A DNA stretch of 64,000 nucleotides from Pseudorhizobium flavum (GTDB lineage Bacteria > Pseudomonadota > Alphaproteobacteria > Rhizobiales > Rhizobiaceae), in contig NZ_LR723670.1 in the NCBI RefSeq assembly GCF_902502825.2, positions 806,001 through 870,000 on the forward strand, written 5' to 3'. Numbering within the stretch: position 1 is the stretch's first letter; each line of letters begins with the position of its first letter. The notes below the pieces were generated by a model. It saw only the letters and a program-made list of their open reading frames with translations, searched no databases and was not told the DNA's origin. The position numbers and the translations under genes were made by a program. Below are positions 39,389-49,644 of the stretch, piece by piece.

Positions 39389-40072
39389 CTATTCCAATGG
39401 AAAGAGGGCGAGAAATTGGCGCTCACCTGTCTGGGTGAAGTGGATCGCCCGGCTGTTGTCGCCGCGCTTTGCCCATCCCTCGCTGAGAAAGCGGGAAAGC
39501 AGCGCCTTGCCGAGTGTGCCGGCGAGGTGCGAGCGGCGTTCGCTCCAGTCGAGGCAGGACTTGCACAGGGGCCGCCGCGAGGCGGTCAGGGCTTTAAGAT
39601 CGACGCCGATCCTGTGCAGGTCTTCACGGCCGGTCTCGGTGACGATAAGCTCCCCTCCCGTGTCCGCGATGGCGCCACTCCGAATGAGGCTGTCGAGCAT
39701 GCGAACGCCATAGTCGCCAGCGAGGTGATCGTAGCATACCCTCGCCTTGCGCAGCGCCGGGTCCTTTGGGCCCGGTCGGTGGCGGAGATGCCCGCGGCTG
39801 GCAGCAAAGCCCATGATCGCCTCCAGCAGCGTTCCGGTCGCCGCGTCGGCCAGCGCGAAATAGCGATGCCGCCCCTGCTTGCGCTGATGTACCAGCCCGC
39901 CCTCTTCCAGTTTCGACAGGTGGGAGCTTGCCGTCTGCAGCGTCACGCCGGCGGCCTGCGCCAGTTCGGTTGCCGTCAACGCCTGCCCGCCCATCAGTGC
40001 CGTTAGCATGTTGGCGCGGGCTGGGTCGCCGATGAGGGTGCCGATGCGGGCAATGTCAGGGCCTTCTTTCAT
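39389..40072 (-). CDS. ArsR-family transcriptional regulator
   Basis: A 227-residue regulator. The winged helix-turn-helix is at residues 8-85 (GDPARANMLTALMGG, ELAQAAGVTLQTASSHLSKLEEGGLV), followed by a C-terminal domain of about 140 residues. That region contains two cysteines close together (CKSC) that could bind metal or sense redox state, although this is not the classic ArsR ELCVCDL site. It is divergent from the NIPSNAP-ABM pair with 70 bp between starts, so control of that pair is likely. Confidence 0.85.
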   Translation of the reverse strand: MKEGPDIARIGTLIGDPARANMLTALMGGQALTATELAQAAGVTLQTASSHLSKLEEGGLVHQRKQGRHRYFALADAATGTLLEAIMGFAASRGHLRHRPGPKDPALRKARVCYDHLAGDYGVRMLDSLIRSGAIADTGGELIVTETGREDLHRIGVDLKALTASRRPLCKSCLDWSERRSHLAGTLGKALLSRFLSEGWAKRGDNSRAIHFTQTGERQFLALFPLE

Positions 40073-40142
40073 AGTTCGATCGTAGCCGAAGCATATGCGA
40101 CAGACAAGGCGCTATCCTGTAGGCGTTCAATTGGAGATAATC

Positions 40143-40472
40143 ATGATCACCTGCTTCATCCGCTACGAGCTTGACCCCTTCGGGAGGGACGCTTTTGCTG
40201 ACTATGCGCGAAACTGGGGAGAGGCCATTCCCCGCTGCGGAGCCGACCTCATCGGTTATTTCGCGCCCCATGAGGGATCCGCCACCACTGCCTACGGCGT
40301 CTACAATATCGAAAGCCTTGCCGCCTACGAAGCCTATCGGCAGCGCCTTGCGCAGGATCCGCTGGGGCAGGAGAACTACAAGTTTGCGAGCCGTGAGCGC
40401 TTCATCCTGCGTGAGGATCGCATCTTCCTGAAGAACGTCTCCCTGCCGCACGCTCCTGTGGTGAAGCCATGA
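40143..40472 (+). CDS. NIPSNAP-family protein
   Basis: A 109-residue ferredoxin-like fold protein. MITCFIRYELDPFGRDAF, GYFAPHEGSAT and SLAAYEAYRQRL match the NIPSNAP family. No enzymatic role is established. The ATG at 40143 has GGAGA five bases upstream; the open frame reaches back to 40095. The stop overlaps the next gene by four bases (ATGA). Confidence 0.85.
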   Translation: MITCFIRYELDPFGRDAFADYARNWGEAIPRCGADLIGYFAPHEGSATTAYGVYNIESLAAYEAYRQRLAQDPLGQENYKFASRERFILREDRIFLKNVSLPHAPVVKP

Positions 40473-40816
40473 TCGCGGTCATCTTCGAAGTCGTGCCCTA
40501 CATGGGCGAGCGCCATCGATATCTGGATCTTGCAGGAGAGCTGCGGGCGGAGCTGGAAAAGATCGACGGCTTCATCTCGATCGAGCGGTTCGAGAGCCTG
40601 ACCATGCGCGGCAAGATCCTCTCGCTCTCCTTCTGGCGCGATGAGGAAGCAGTCCGCCAATGGCGGAATTTGGAGGCGCACCGGGCGGCGCAGCAAGCGG
40701 GCCGCAACGGCATCTTCGCAGACTACCGCCTCAGGATCGGCCACGTGCTCCGCGACTACGGCATGTTCGAGCGCGCCGAGGCGCCGGAGGACAGCCGGGC
40801 GCTGCATGATGGGTAA
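40469..40816 (+). CDS. ABM-domain (antibiotic biosynthesis monooxygenase-like) protein
   Basis: A 115-residue dimeric barrel protein. VIFEVVPYMGERHRYLDLAG, GFISIERFESL and LSFWRDEEAVRQWRN match the ABM domain, which occurs in cofactor-free quinone-forming monooxygenases and heme-degrading proteins. It is coupled to the NIPSNAP gene (ATGA overlap) and ends nine bases before the convergent hepT. Confidence 0.84.
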   Translation: MIAVIFEVVPYMGERHRYLDLAGELRAELEKIDGFISIERFESLTMRGKILSLSFWRDEEAVRQWRNLEAHRAAQQAGRNGIFADYRLRIGHVLRDYGMFERAEAPEDSRALHDG

Positions 40817-40825
40817 TCTCGACAG

Positions 40826-41170
40826 CTACTCGCCAGAACTCGTCTTCATCGCGAGGATCGCCTGTTTGAGCAAAGGCAGATCATGGTCGACGACATCCCG
40901 GATGACGTCGTCCGCGATCCGGTGATATTCGTGTCTCAGAATGTTTCCCATCCCGCGGATCGAACGCCATGGAATGTCCGGTGCCTGCTCCAGCAACTCC
41001 TGCGGAACGTGTTTGCTGGCTTCGGAGATGATCTCGATCGCCCGTTGGATACCGAGATTCAGGATATGATCGCGTTCGATCTCTTTGCGAGTCCGTCCGC
41101 GAACCGTTCTTTCAATCAGCGTGATCATTTCGAGGATGTCGTCTAGGATCAGCAGGACGTCCCGCGCCAT
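40826..41170 (-). CDS. hepT: HepT-like toxin (DUF86, HEPN)
   Basis: A 114-residue all-helical HEPN protein, the toxin of MntA-HepT toxin-antitoxin pairs; HEPN toxins act as RNases. The C-terminal motif reads RGMGNILRHEY (R72 to Y82), containing the HxY of RX4-6HXY. Y82 is the residue that in studied pairs is AMPylated by MntA. The usual Arg five residues before the His is a Gly here, with Arg at 72 and 79 instead; GMGN-type variants occur in DUF86. The start overlaps the mntA stop by one base (TGATG). Confidence 0.83.
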   Translation of the reverse strand: MARDVLLILDDILEMITLIERTVRGRTRKEIERDHILNLGIQRAIEIISEASKHVPQELLEQAPDIPWRSIRGMGNILRHEYHRIADDVIRDVVDHDLPLLKQAILAMKTSSGE

Positions 41171-41466
41171 CAGAAGACCCGTATCGCCGACGTTTCTATC
41201 TTGTTCTTGAGGCGCGGGTGCAGGCTGTTCCTCGTCGTGACATCCACCTCGGTCGAAAGCTCGTCCTCGAGATAGATTTTGATGCCGGCGAGGTCGACAA
41301 GGGAAAACTTCCTCGTCGGATCATAATCGATGAACAGGTCGAGGTCGCTCGTATCGCTTGCCTCGTCGCGTGCGACCGAACCGAACAGGTAAAGCGACGT
41401 GGCGCCACGCGCCTTTATGGCGTCCGCCTTTGCCTTCAGCTTCTCGATCGCCTCGCTTCTCTTCAT
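41170..41466 (-). CDS. mntA: MntA-type minimal nucleotidyltransferase antitoxin
   Basis: A 98-residue MNT-domain protein. The catalytic motif GSx10DxD is complete: G29-S30 and D41-x-D43 in FGSVARDEASDTSDLDLFI, with a later acidic residue in TEVDVTT. In characterised pairs such enzymes neutralise HepT by adding AMP units to its tyrosine. TAGGA is found about eight bases before the ATG. It is divergent from ccrM with 144 bases between starts. Confidence 0.87.
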   Translation of the reverse strand: MKRSEAIEKLKAKADAIKARGATSLYLFGSVARDEASDTSDLDLFIDYDPTRKFSLVDLAGIKIYLEDELSTEVDVTTRNSLHPRLKNKIETSAIRVF

Positions 41467-41545
41467 GCGGAAATCCTACTGTACTCGAAGCTTCGTTGCC
41501 ATAGAGGCAGATAATTCGCGAAATCGCTGCTGCCCTTCAGGCTTT

Positions 41546-42741
<1,196 letters not shown>

Positions 42742-42810
42742 CGATCCACCGTCACGCGAGGCTTTGGCTTCCCCGGCCGGTTTTGTACCTCTAGTCCCGG
42801 CTGGGGATAA

Positions 42811-42845
42811 TTGACGCCCGGAGGAGGCTGACCTCCGGGCGTCAA
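42811..42845. terminator. Strong bidirectional stem-loop between ccrM and HAD gene
   Basis: Perfect 14-bp stem TTGACGCCCGGAGG (42811-42824) and CCTCCGGGCGTCAA (42832-42845), 7-base loop, followed by TCTTG. It sits between convergent genes. Confidence 0.75.
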
Positions 42846-42851
42846 TCTTGT

Positions 42852-43469
42852 TCAGGCATCGATGCCGAAGGAGGAAAGGTCGCGCCTCAGTTTCTCGGCG
42901 CCGGTGAAATGCACCGCCTGCCAGCCGGCTGCTCGTGCGCCTTCGACATTGGCCAGTGAGTCGTCGATGAAGAGTGTCGCTTCCGGGGCAAGGCCGAAAT
43001 CCCGCGCGTGCTTCTGATAGATCGCGACGTCGGGCTTGATGAGCTTGATCTCTCCGGAAACAGTCACGCCGCGCGGCTTGTTGAGGAATGGATACATCTC
43101 GCGGGCGTGGCGGAACGTGTCGGCCGCGAAGTTCGTCAGCATGGTGACGTCCCGCCCGGCATCGATCAATCCTTCCATGATCGAGACGCTGTCCTCATAG
43201 GCATAGGGCACCATCTCGTGCCAGTAGCGCCGGAAATTTCGGATCTGCTCCTCCTTTTCGGGAAATTGCTCGACCAGCAGAGCCTCGGCATCCTCCCAGC
43301 TCCGTCCACGATCCTGTTCAAGGTTCCAGTCATGGGTGCAGACATTCTCGAAGAACCATGCCCGCTCTGCATCGTCGGGAATGAGCCGACGATAGGGTAG
43401 GTTCGGGTCATAGTGGATCAGCACCTTGCCGATGTCGAAGACGATATGGTCGATCGGGCCTGCCATCAT
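42852..43469 (-). CDS. HAD-IA hydrolase (YihX-like)
   Basis: A 205-residue HAD phosphatase. Motif I is VFDIGKVLIHYDP, where Gly replaces the second Asp as in YihX-type members. Then come TNFAADTF (motif II), the lysine in IKLIKPDVAIY, and LFIDDSLANVEGA (motif IV). A helical cap lies at about 20-95. YihX releases glucose from glucose-1-phosphate; the substrate here is unknown. It starts six bases after the mutY stop on the same strand. Confidence 0.86.
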   Translation of the reverse strand: MMAGPIDHIVFDIGKVLIHYDPNLPYRRLIPDDAERAWFFENVCTHDWNLEQDRGRSWEDAEALLVEQFPEKEEQIRNFRRYWHEMVPYAYEDSVSIMEGLIDAGRDVTMLTNFAADTFRHAREMYPFLNKPRGVTVSGEIKLIKPDVAIYQKHARDFGLAPEATLFIDDSLANVEGARAAGWQAVHFTGAEKLRRDLSSFGIDA

Positions 43470-43475
43470 ATTTCC

Positions 43476-44609
43476 TTAGCGGTTGGGATCTTTCTCGAAA
43501 GCCAGGGGAATAGCCTGGCTGATTACCTTTTTCATGACGGTCGGCAAGGCCTGCGCGCCGAGATTGGCGACCGGTTCCCACCATCCCCCGGCATGGATGG
43601 TCTCGTCGGCTTTGGCCCGGAACACGGAGAGCCGCAGTTCGAAGTGCGTGAACACATGGGTTACCGTCCCGCAGGATTGCCAGGCAGACTGAAAGGGAGC
43701 GTGGTCGACGGTCTGGCCGCCGTCCTGTCTGGCGGTCCAGTCAGTCGTCGGGACCTCCGTCATACCTCCAAGGAGCCCGCTGTCGACCCTCCGTCGCAGC
43801 AGGACCTCTCCTTCCGGATTGACGGCCACGAAGGCGGCGCCGAAACGCACTGGTTTTTCCTTCTTCGCCGCTTTCACCGGAAACCGCTCCGGGTCGTGCT
43901 CGGCAAATGCCAGGCAGTGGTCGCGAAGGGGACAGATGGCGCAGGCGGGCCTTTTCGGCGTGCAGATGGTCGCGCCGAGATCCATCATGGCCTGGGCAAA
44001 GTCACCGGGGCGGCCTTCCGGCGTCAGGTCCCGCACCCGCGCCTTCATCAGCGGTTTCGATCCGGGAAGGGGGGCATCTATCGCGTAGAGGCGGGAGACG
44101 ACCCGCTCCACATTGCCGTCCATGACGGCGGCAGGGCGGTTGAAGGCGATCGCGGCAACGGCGGCAGCCGTGTAATCGCCGATTCCGGGCAACGCCCGCA
44201 AGCCGTCCTCGGTATCGGGGAAAACGCCGCCGTGATCCTCGGCGACGGCCTCGGCGCATTTCTTCAGGTTACGGGCGCGGGCATAGTAACCGAGCCCGGC
44301 CCAAGCGGCCATCACATCCTCGGTCGGGGCCGCCGCCAGATCCGCTACGGTAGGCCACGCGGCCAGGAACTTGGCGAAATAGGGCTTCACCGCCTGAACC
44401 GTGGTCTGCTGCAGCATCACTTCCGACAGCCAGATATGGTACGGGTCGGTACGTTTTCCCTGCGCCGCCGCGGTGGGCGTCACGCGCCATGGCAGGTCGC
44501 GATGGTGCCTGTCGTACCATGCGAGCAATTGCCGTATGATGGCCGGGGGAGTGGTCACGTGCTGGAAATGCCTGTGCGTCTGGTCTAGATGCTCTCCTAT
44601 CGTCTCCAT
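43476..44609 (-). CDS. mutY: A/G-specific adenine DNA glycosylase
   Basis: A 377-residue base-excision enzyme that removes A opposite 8-oxoG. The catalytic E63 lies in SEVMLQQTTV, D164 in AVMDGNVERV after the HhH LPGIGDYTAAA, and the 4Fe-4S cysteines are C216, C223, C226 and C232. The C-terminal NUDIX-like domain (about 245-365) recognises 8-oxoG. The ATG at 44609 is used; a GTG two codons earlier is possible. Divergent from the DUF721 gene with 68 bp between starts. Confidence 0.95.
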   Translation of the reverse strand: METIGEHLDQTHRHFQHVTTPPAIIRQLLAWYDRHHRDLPWRVTPTAAAQGKRTDPYHIWLSEVMLQQTTVQAVKPYFAKFLAAWPTVADLAAAPTEDVMAAWAGLGYYARARNLKKCAEAVAEDHGGVFPDTEDGLRALPGIGDYTAAAVAAIAFNRPAAVMDGNVERVVSRLYAIDAPLPGSKPLMKARVRDLTPEGRPGDFAQAMMDLGATICTPKRPACAICPLRDHCLAFAEHDPERFPVKAAKKEKPVRFGAAFVAVNPEGEVLLRRRVDSGLLGGMTEVPTTDWTARQDGGQTVDHAPFQSAWQSCGTVTHVFTHFELRLSVFRAKADETIHAGGWWEPVANLGAQALPTVMKKVISQAIPLAFEKDPNR

Positions 44610-44677
44610 GATCACGCCGTCAACGAGAGCTGGACGGCGAGACCTCCGCGGGTCGCGGACTTGCCGAAGGATTGTCG

Positions 44678-45187
44678 ATGGCCAACGAAGCGAAGACCTT
44701 TGCCCGCAAGCGCGAGATGCAGATCGCGGAAGTTGCGAACGGCATCATCGATCCCGTGCTTGCGCGGCGCGCCGGCATCTCTACCGCCTTGCTGGGCTCC
44801 TGGGACGAGATCGCCGGCGAGGAATTTGCCGATTGCAGCCGCCCGGAGAAGATCGCCTGGCCCAGGCGCGATGCGTCCGACGAGGCCGGCGGCTATCAGG
44901 CGGGTGTCCTGACGATTGCCTGCGAAGGCGCGCGCGCTCTCTTCCTGACCCATGCACAGGGGGAACTGATCGCCCGTATCAACGCCTTCTTCGGCTTTCC
45001 GGCCGTGCGCCAGATCCGCATCGTCCAGAAACCGGTCTCCCAGGCCGTCCGGCACCGGCGCGCCTTGCCGCCGCTGAAGGGGGAGGCGGCGAGACGGCTG
45101 GAGGACATGATGGAGGGGATTGAAAACGAGGCGCTGAAGAAGGCCGTCACCCGCCTCGGTACGGCGGTTCTCCAGAAGAAGCGCTGA
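44678..45187 (+). CDS. DUF721 protein (DciA-like)
   Basis: A 169-residue protein. The DUF721 domain (about 15-120) has GSWDEIAGEEFADCSRP, GVLTIACEGARALFL and INAFFGFPAVRQIRIVQ. DUF721 includes DciA, the ancestral loader of replicative helicase DnaB, which alphaproteobacteria without DnaC need. Whether this copy is the loader is not proven. GAAGG precedes the ATG at 44678 by seven bases. Divergent from mutY; dsbA follows after 127 bases. Confidence 0.82.
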   Translation: MANEAKTFARKREMQIAEVANGIIDPVLARRAGISTALLGSWDEIAGEEFADCSRPEKIAWPRRDASDEAGGYQAGVLTIACEGARALFLTHAQGELIARINAFFGFPAVRQIRIVQKPVSQAVRHRRALPPLKGEAARRLEDMMEGIENEALKKAVTRLGTAVLQKKR

Positions 45188-45314
45188 AACGTACAGGCGG
45201 TGTTCAGCTTCAGGCTGTCACAAGGCTTTGAAGAATTTCACGAAGCCATCCCTTGTTCGCTCCCGGGCGGCAGGATACGGATGGCGGCAAATTTGAAGTT
45301 AAGGCAGGTGTTCG

Positions 45315-46013
45315 ATGAAAAAGACCGAAGTCACCCTTACCCGGCGCGCTCTTCTCGGAGGCGTGGCAGCCACGGCTCTGGTCCTAGCCCTTCCGCTCGC
45401 CGCAACCGAAGCTTTCGCCCAGGAATTGCCGGAGTCCCAGGGTGACGTGGACATGGCGGAGGTCCTCAAGCCGGGCCCACTGCCGGAAATGGCGATCGGG
45501 GAAGAAAACGCCCCCGTCACCATCGTCGAATACATGTCGATGACTTGCCCGCACTGCGCGACCTTCCACAACAATACGTTCGACGAGATCAAGAAGAACT
45601 ACGTAGATACCGGCAAGGTCCGCTTCATCATCCGCGAGTTCCCCTTCGATCCGCGCGCTGCTGCGGCCTTCATGCTGGCGCGCTGCAATCCGACCAAGCC
45701 TGAAGAAGCAAGCACACCGGCACAGTATTTCCCGATGGTTTCCATGCTGATGAAGCAACAGGAAGCCTGGGCCGGAGCACAGGACGGCCGTGCAGCCCTG
45801 CTGCAGATGTCGAAACTGGCCGGTTTCTCACAGGAGACTTTCCAGGCCTGCTTGACGAACCAGAAACTTCTCGATGATGTGAACGCGACGATGAAGCGCG
45901 GTGCCGACGAATTCGGCGTCAATTCGACGCCGACATTCCTCATCAACGGCAAGCGCTATGCGGGGGCCATGTCTGTTGAAAGCATGTCGGCTCTTATCGA
46001 CAGCCTTCTCTGA
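45315..46013 (+). CDS. dsbA: Periplasmic DsbA-family thiol oxidoreductase
   Basis: A 232-residue thioredoxin-fold protein. The signal peptide over about residues 1-35 contains a twin-arginine-like TRRALLGG, but Sec export is equally possible. The active-site pair is CPHC (C78, C81), and the cis-proline loop is NSTPTFLINGKRY. Similar rhizobial proteins donate disulfides or reduce misformed ones; the partner is unknown. AAGGCAGG lies about eight bases before the ATG. It is followed by an intrinsic terminator. Confidence 0.9.
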   Translation: MKKTEVTLTRRALLGGVAATALVLALPLAATEAFAQELPESQGDVDMAEVLKPGPLPEMAIGEENAPVTIVEYMSMTCPHCATFHNNTFDEIKKNYVDTGKVRFIIREFPFDPRAAAAFMLARCNPTKPEEASTPAQYFPMVSMLMKQQEAWAGAQDGRAALLQMSKLAGFSQETFQACLTNQKLLDDVNATMKRGADEFGVNSTPTFLINGKRYAGAMSVESMSALIDSLL

Positions 46014-46034
46014 GCCCGTTCATGACATGAGCGG

Positions 46035-46064
46035 CGGCCGCACCGGTGCGGCCGTTTTCTTCCT
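46035..46064 (+). terminator. Intrinsic terminator between dsbA and smc
   Basis: CGGCCGCACC-GGTGCGGCCG (46035-46054) is a 20-base perfect palindrome followed by TTTTCTTCCTT. It lies 21 bases after the dsbA stop and just before smc, so dsbA is closed off while smc probably has a promoter within or beyond it. Confidence 0.78.
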
Positions 46065-46076
46065 TCGGTGCGCGGC

Positions 46077-49000
46077 ATGAAGTTCAACAAGCTGCGCGTC
46101 CTCGGTTTCAAGTCCTTCGTCGAACCCACGGAATTCATCATCGAGCGCGGCCTGACCGGCGTGGTCGGCCCCAATGGCTGCGGCAAGTCTAACCTTGTCG
46201 AGGCGCTCCGCTGGGTGATGGGGGAAAATTCCTACAAGAACATGCGCGCGTCTGGCATGGACGACGTCATCTTCTCCGGCTCCGGAAACCGACCCGCCCG
46301 CAATACGGCGGAGGTCATGCTCTTCCTCGACAATTCCGACCGCACCGCACCCGCCGCCTTCAATGATTCCGACGAGATCCAGGTATCGCGCCGCATCGAG
46401 CGGGAGAATGGTTCGGTCTACCGGATAAACGGCAAGGAAGCCCGCGCCAAGGATGTCCAGCTTTTGTTTGCCGATGCATCGACGGGCGCACGCTCGCCTT
46501 CCATGGTCGGCCAGGGCCGGATCGGTGAGCTGATCAACGCCAAGCCGCAGGCACGCCGCCAGCTTCTGGAAGAGGCGGCCGGGATATCCGGCTTGCATTC
46601 TCGCCGCCATGAGGCCGAACTGCGGTTGCGCGCCGCCGAAGGCAATCTGGAGCGGCTCGAAGACGTGACGGCGCAGCTGGAAAGCCAGATCGAAAGCCTA
46701 AAGCGTCAGGCGCGTCAGGCAAACCGGTTCAAGATGCTGTCGGCCGATATCCGCGCCCGCGAAGCCATGCTGCTGCATATCCGCTGGGCTCAGGCGACGG
46801 AGGCGGAGGCGGAAGCGAACACCGCTCTCAACCAGGCAACAATGGTGGTCGCCGAGAAGGCGCAGGCGCAGATGGAGGCGGCGAAGGCCCAGGCGATCGC
46901 CGGCCTGAAGCTGCCGGAACTACGGGAGGAAGAAGCCAGGGCCGGAGCCGCGCTGCAGCGGATCCAGATCGCCCGCACCCAGCTCGACGACGAGGCCGGT
47001 CGTCTCATGAAGCGACGCGACGAGCTTTCGCGGCGCCTGCTGCAGCTGGCGGAGGATATCCGACGCGAGGAGCGTCTGGTTCAGGACAATGCCTCCTTCC
47101 TGGCCAAGCTCGACGAGGAGGAGGGAGAGATCAACGAACTCCTCGCCGGTTCCGGAGCTGAGGCGGAGGATCTGCAGGAGGCCTTCCAGACGGCCGCGGC
47201 TGCGCTTGCAGAGAGCGAAAAGCTGTTCGCCGCGATTACGGCCGAGAAGGCCGAGGCGGCAGCGTCGCGCACGCAGCTTGAACGGCTGATCCGCGACATC
47301 GGCGAGCGTCACCATCGGCTCGATCGTCAGCGACAGGATGCCGAGGCGGAACTGCAGGCGATCGCCGGAAGACTGGCTGATCTAGACGATCCCGTCGAGC
47401 GTCGTGAAGCTGTCGAGGCTGCGGAGTTCGCCTTGGAAGAGGCTGGCGCGGCCGTGGAAGAGGCCGAAGGGGCACTTGGGTCTGCCCGCTCGTCTGAAGC
47501 CATGGCTCGAAAGCCCGTGGAGGCTGCGCGCTCGCGCCTGAACGCCTTGGAGACCGAAGCGCGGACCATCTCAAAGATGTTGGCAGCCTCTGAAGCCTCC
47601 GGCGATTTTTCTCCCGTGGCGGAGGCGATTCGCGTCGACCGGGGCTATGAGGTCGCCCTCGGTGCGGCCTTGGGCGACGATCTGGAAAGCTCGACGGATC
47701 CCGGCGCTCCGGCATTTTGGACTAATAACGGCGACGTCGCGGAGGATCCGGCGCTGCCTGCCGGATGTGAGCCGTTGCTCCAACGGGCTACCGCGCCCCC
47801 AGAACTGACGCGCCGTCTTGCCCAGATCGGCGTGGTTGCGCAGGAGGGCGCTCTGCGGCTGATGCCGCAGCTGAAGCCCGGCCAGCGGCTGGTGACGCTG
47901 GAAGGGGCAGTCTACCGCTGGGACGGACATATCGCCGGATCCGAAGCGCCCGGGGCGGCGGCACTAAGGCTCTCGCAGAAGAACCGTCTCGCTGAACTGG
48001 AAGGGGAGCTGGAGGAGGCGCGGATCGTGCTCGCGGATGCGGAGGAAGCTCTCTCCGACGCCGCAGCCGGAATTACCACCGGCGAAGCCCGTCTCGCCGA
48101 GGCACGGGATCGTAGCCGCATGGGGTCTCGCCGGCTCGCGGAAGCGCGGGAGGCACTTGCAGCCGCCGAGCGGGCTTCAGGCGATCTCTTGCGTCGCCGC
48201 GATGTCGTCGCGGAGGCGCTGAGCCAGGTTCGCGGCCAGATCGAGGAGGTGCGGCTACAGGAAGAGAATGCTCGGGTTGAACTGGAGGACGCCCCCGATC
48301 TGTCAGCGCTGGATGAGCGTCTGCGGGACCAGCAGGCGGCAGTCGCGACGGACCGCGGTATCCTGGCCGAGGCGCGTGCCCGGTTCGAGGGGCTGAGCCG
48401 CGAGACCGAGGGGCGTAGGCGCCGCTTGGCGGCGATCGCCCAGGAACGTTCCGCATGGCAGGCACGCGCAGCGAGCGCCGAGGATCATGTGGCGACCCTG
48501 CGCGAACGCGAGGAGGAGGCGCGCGAGGAACTTGTCGACCTGGAGGCGGCGCCCGAGGAGTTTGATGAGCGCCGCCGCATGCTTCTCACCGAGCTTCAGA
48601 AGGCCGAAGAGGGGCGGCGGGCCGCTGCCGATCGCCTTGCGGAAGCCGAGACGCGGCAGCGTGAGGCGGACCGCCTGGCAGCCACGGCGCTCTCGGAGCT
48701 TGCCGAAGCCCGTGAGAAGCGAGGTCGTGCTGAAGAGCGGCTCGTATCCGCTGCCGAACGTCGTCACGATAGCGAGGTCTCGATCCAGCAGGCGCTCGGA
48801 GTAGCCCCGCAGGAAGTGCTGCGGCTTGCCGGTCTGGCGCCGGGCGCAGAGCTTCCCGACATGCGCGACATCGAGCGCGAGGTGGATCGCCTGAAGATGG
48901 AGCGGGAGCGGCTGGGCGCCGTAAACCTGCGCGCGGACGAGGAGCAGAAGGAGCTTTCGGACAAGCTGGACGCGCTGATCCGCGAAAGGGACGATGTCAT

Positions 49001-49538
49001 CGATGCCGTCCGCAAGCTGCGCGGAGCGATCCAGAGCCTCAATCGTGAGGGCCGTGAGCGGCTGATCGCCGCCTTCGATGTCGTCAATACCGAGTTTCAG
49101 CGACTGTTCACCCATCTCTTCGGCGGCGGGACTGCCGAACTGCAGCTGATCGAATCGGATGATCCGCTGGAGGCGGGCCTTGAGATCCTGGCCCGGCCGC
49201 CGGGCAAGAAGCCGCAGACTATGACGCTCCTGTCCGGCGGCGAACAGGCGCTGACTGCGATGGCCCTGATCTTTGCGGTTTTCCTCACCAACCCGGCACC
49301 AATCTGCGTGCTCGACGAAGTGGACGCGCCGCTCGATGACCATAATGTCGAGCGCTACTGCAACCTGATGGATGAGATGGCTGCCTCCACCGAGACCCGC
49401 TTCGTCATCATCACCCATAACCCCATCACCATGGCCCGCATGAACCGCCTCTTCGGCGTCACCATGGCGGAGCAGGGGGTTTCGCAGCTCGTATCCGTCG
49501 ACCTGCAGACGGCCGAACTGCTGCGCGAGGCGGTCTGA
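46077..49538 (+). CDS. smc: Chromosome segregation protein SMC
   Basis: A 1153-residue condensin ATPase. Head half 1 carries Walker A GPNGCGKS (31-38). Long coiled coils run from about 165-500 and 650-1000, flanking the hinge at about 500-650. Head half 2 carries the signature LSGGEQ (S1053) and Walker B PICVLDEVDAPLDD (about 1080). It organises and segregates replicated chromosomes with ScpA/ScpB, not in this window. The ATG at 46077 begins MKFNKLRVLGFKSF; a GTG at 46068 would add three residues. Confidence 0.96.
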   Translation: MKFNKLRVLGFKSFVEPTEFIIERGLTGVVGPNGCGKSNLVEALRWVMGENSYKNMRASGMDDVIFSGSGNRPARNTAEVMLFLDNSDRTAPAAFNDSDEIQVSRRIERENGSVYRINGKEARAKDVQLLFADASTGARSPSMVGQGRIGELINAKPQARRQLLEEAAGISGLHSRRHEAELRLRAAEGNLERLEDVTAQLESQIESLKRQARQANRFKMLSADIRAREAMLLHIRWAQATEAEAEANTALNQATMVVAEKAQAQMEAAKAQAIAGLKLPELREEEARAGAALQRIQIARTQLDDEAGRLMKRRDELSRRLLQLAEDIRREERLVQDNASFLAKLDEEEGEINELLAGSGAEAEDLQEAFQTAAAALAESEKLFAAITAEKAEAAASRTQLERLIRDIGERHHRLDRQRQDAEAELQAIAGRLADLDDPVERREAVEAAEFALEEAGAAVEEAEGALGSARSSEAMARKPVEAARSRLNALETEARTISKMLAASEASGDFSPVAEAIRVDRGYEVALGAALGDDLESSTDPGAPAFWTNNGDVAEDPALPAGCEPLLQRATAPPELTRRLAQIGVVAQEGALRLMPQLKPGQRLVTLEGAVYRWDGHIAGSEAPGAAALRLSQKNRLAELEGELEEARIVLADAEEALSDAAAGITTGEARLAEARDRSRMGSRRLAEAREALAAAERASGDLLRRRDVVAEALSQVRGQIEEVRLQEENARVELEDAPDLSALDERLRDQQAAVATDRGILAEARARFEGLSRETEGRRRRLAAIAQERSAWQARAASAEDHVATLREREEEAREELVDLEAAPEEFDERRRMLLTELQKAEEGRRAAADRLAEAETRQREADRLAATALSELAEAREKRGRAEERLVSAAERRHDSEVSIQQALGVAPQEVLRLAGLAPGAELPDMRDIEREVDRLKMERERLGAVNLRADEEQKELSDKLDALIRERDDVIDAVRKLRGAIQSLNREGRERLIAAFDVVNTEFQRLFTHLFGGGTAELQLIESDDPLEAGLEILARPPGKKPQTMTLLSGGEQALTAMALIFAVFLTNPAPICVLDEVDAPLDDHNVERYCNLMDEMAASTETRFVIITHNPITMARMNRLFGVTMAEQGVSQLVSVDLQTAELLREAV

Positions 49539-49548
49539 TCCCCGCGAT

Positions 49549-49563
49549 TGTTGCGTTGCAACA
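49549..49563. promoter_or_regulatory. Inverted repeat upstream of ppdK
   Basis: TGTTGC-GTT-GCAACA, a perfect 6-bp dyad with a 3-base spacer, lies 11 bases after the smc stop and about 80 bases before the ppdK ATG. It could be an operator; no regulator is known for it here. Confidence 0.35.
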
Positions 49564-49644
49564 TAATCCGACCCTCACGCGTTTTCAAACGGCTGCAAAA
49601 GCTGTATGCGTCCTGAGACAAGCGAGGCGGGTGGAGAGCGTTTG

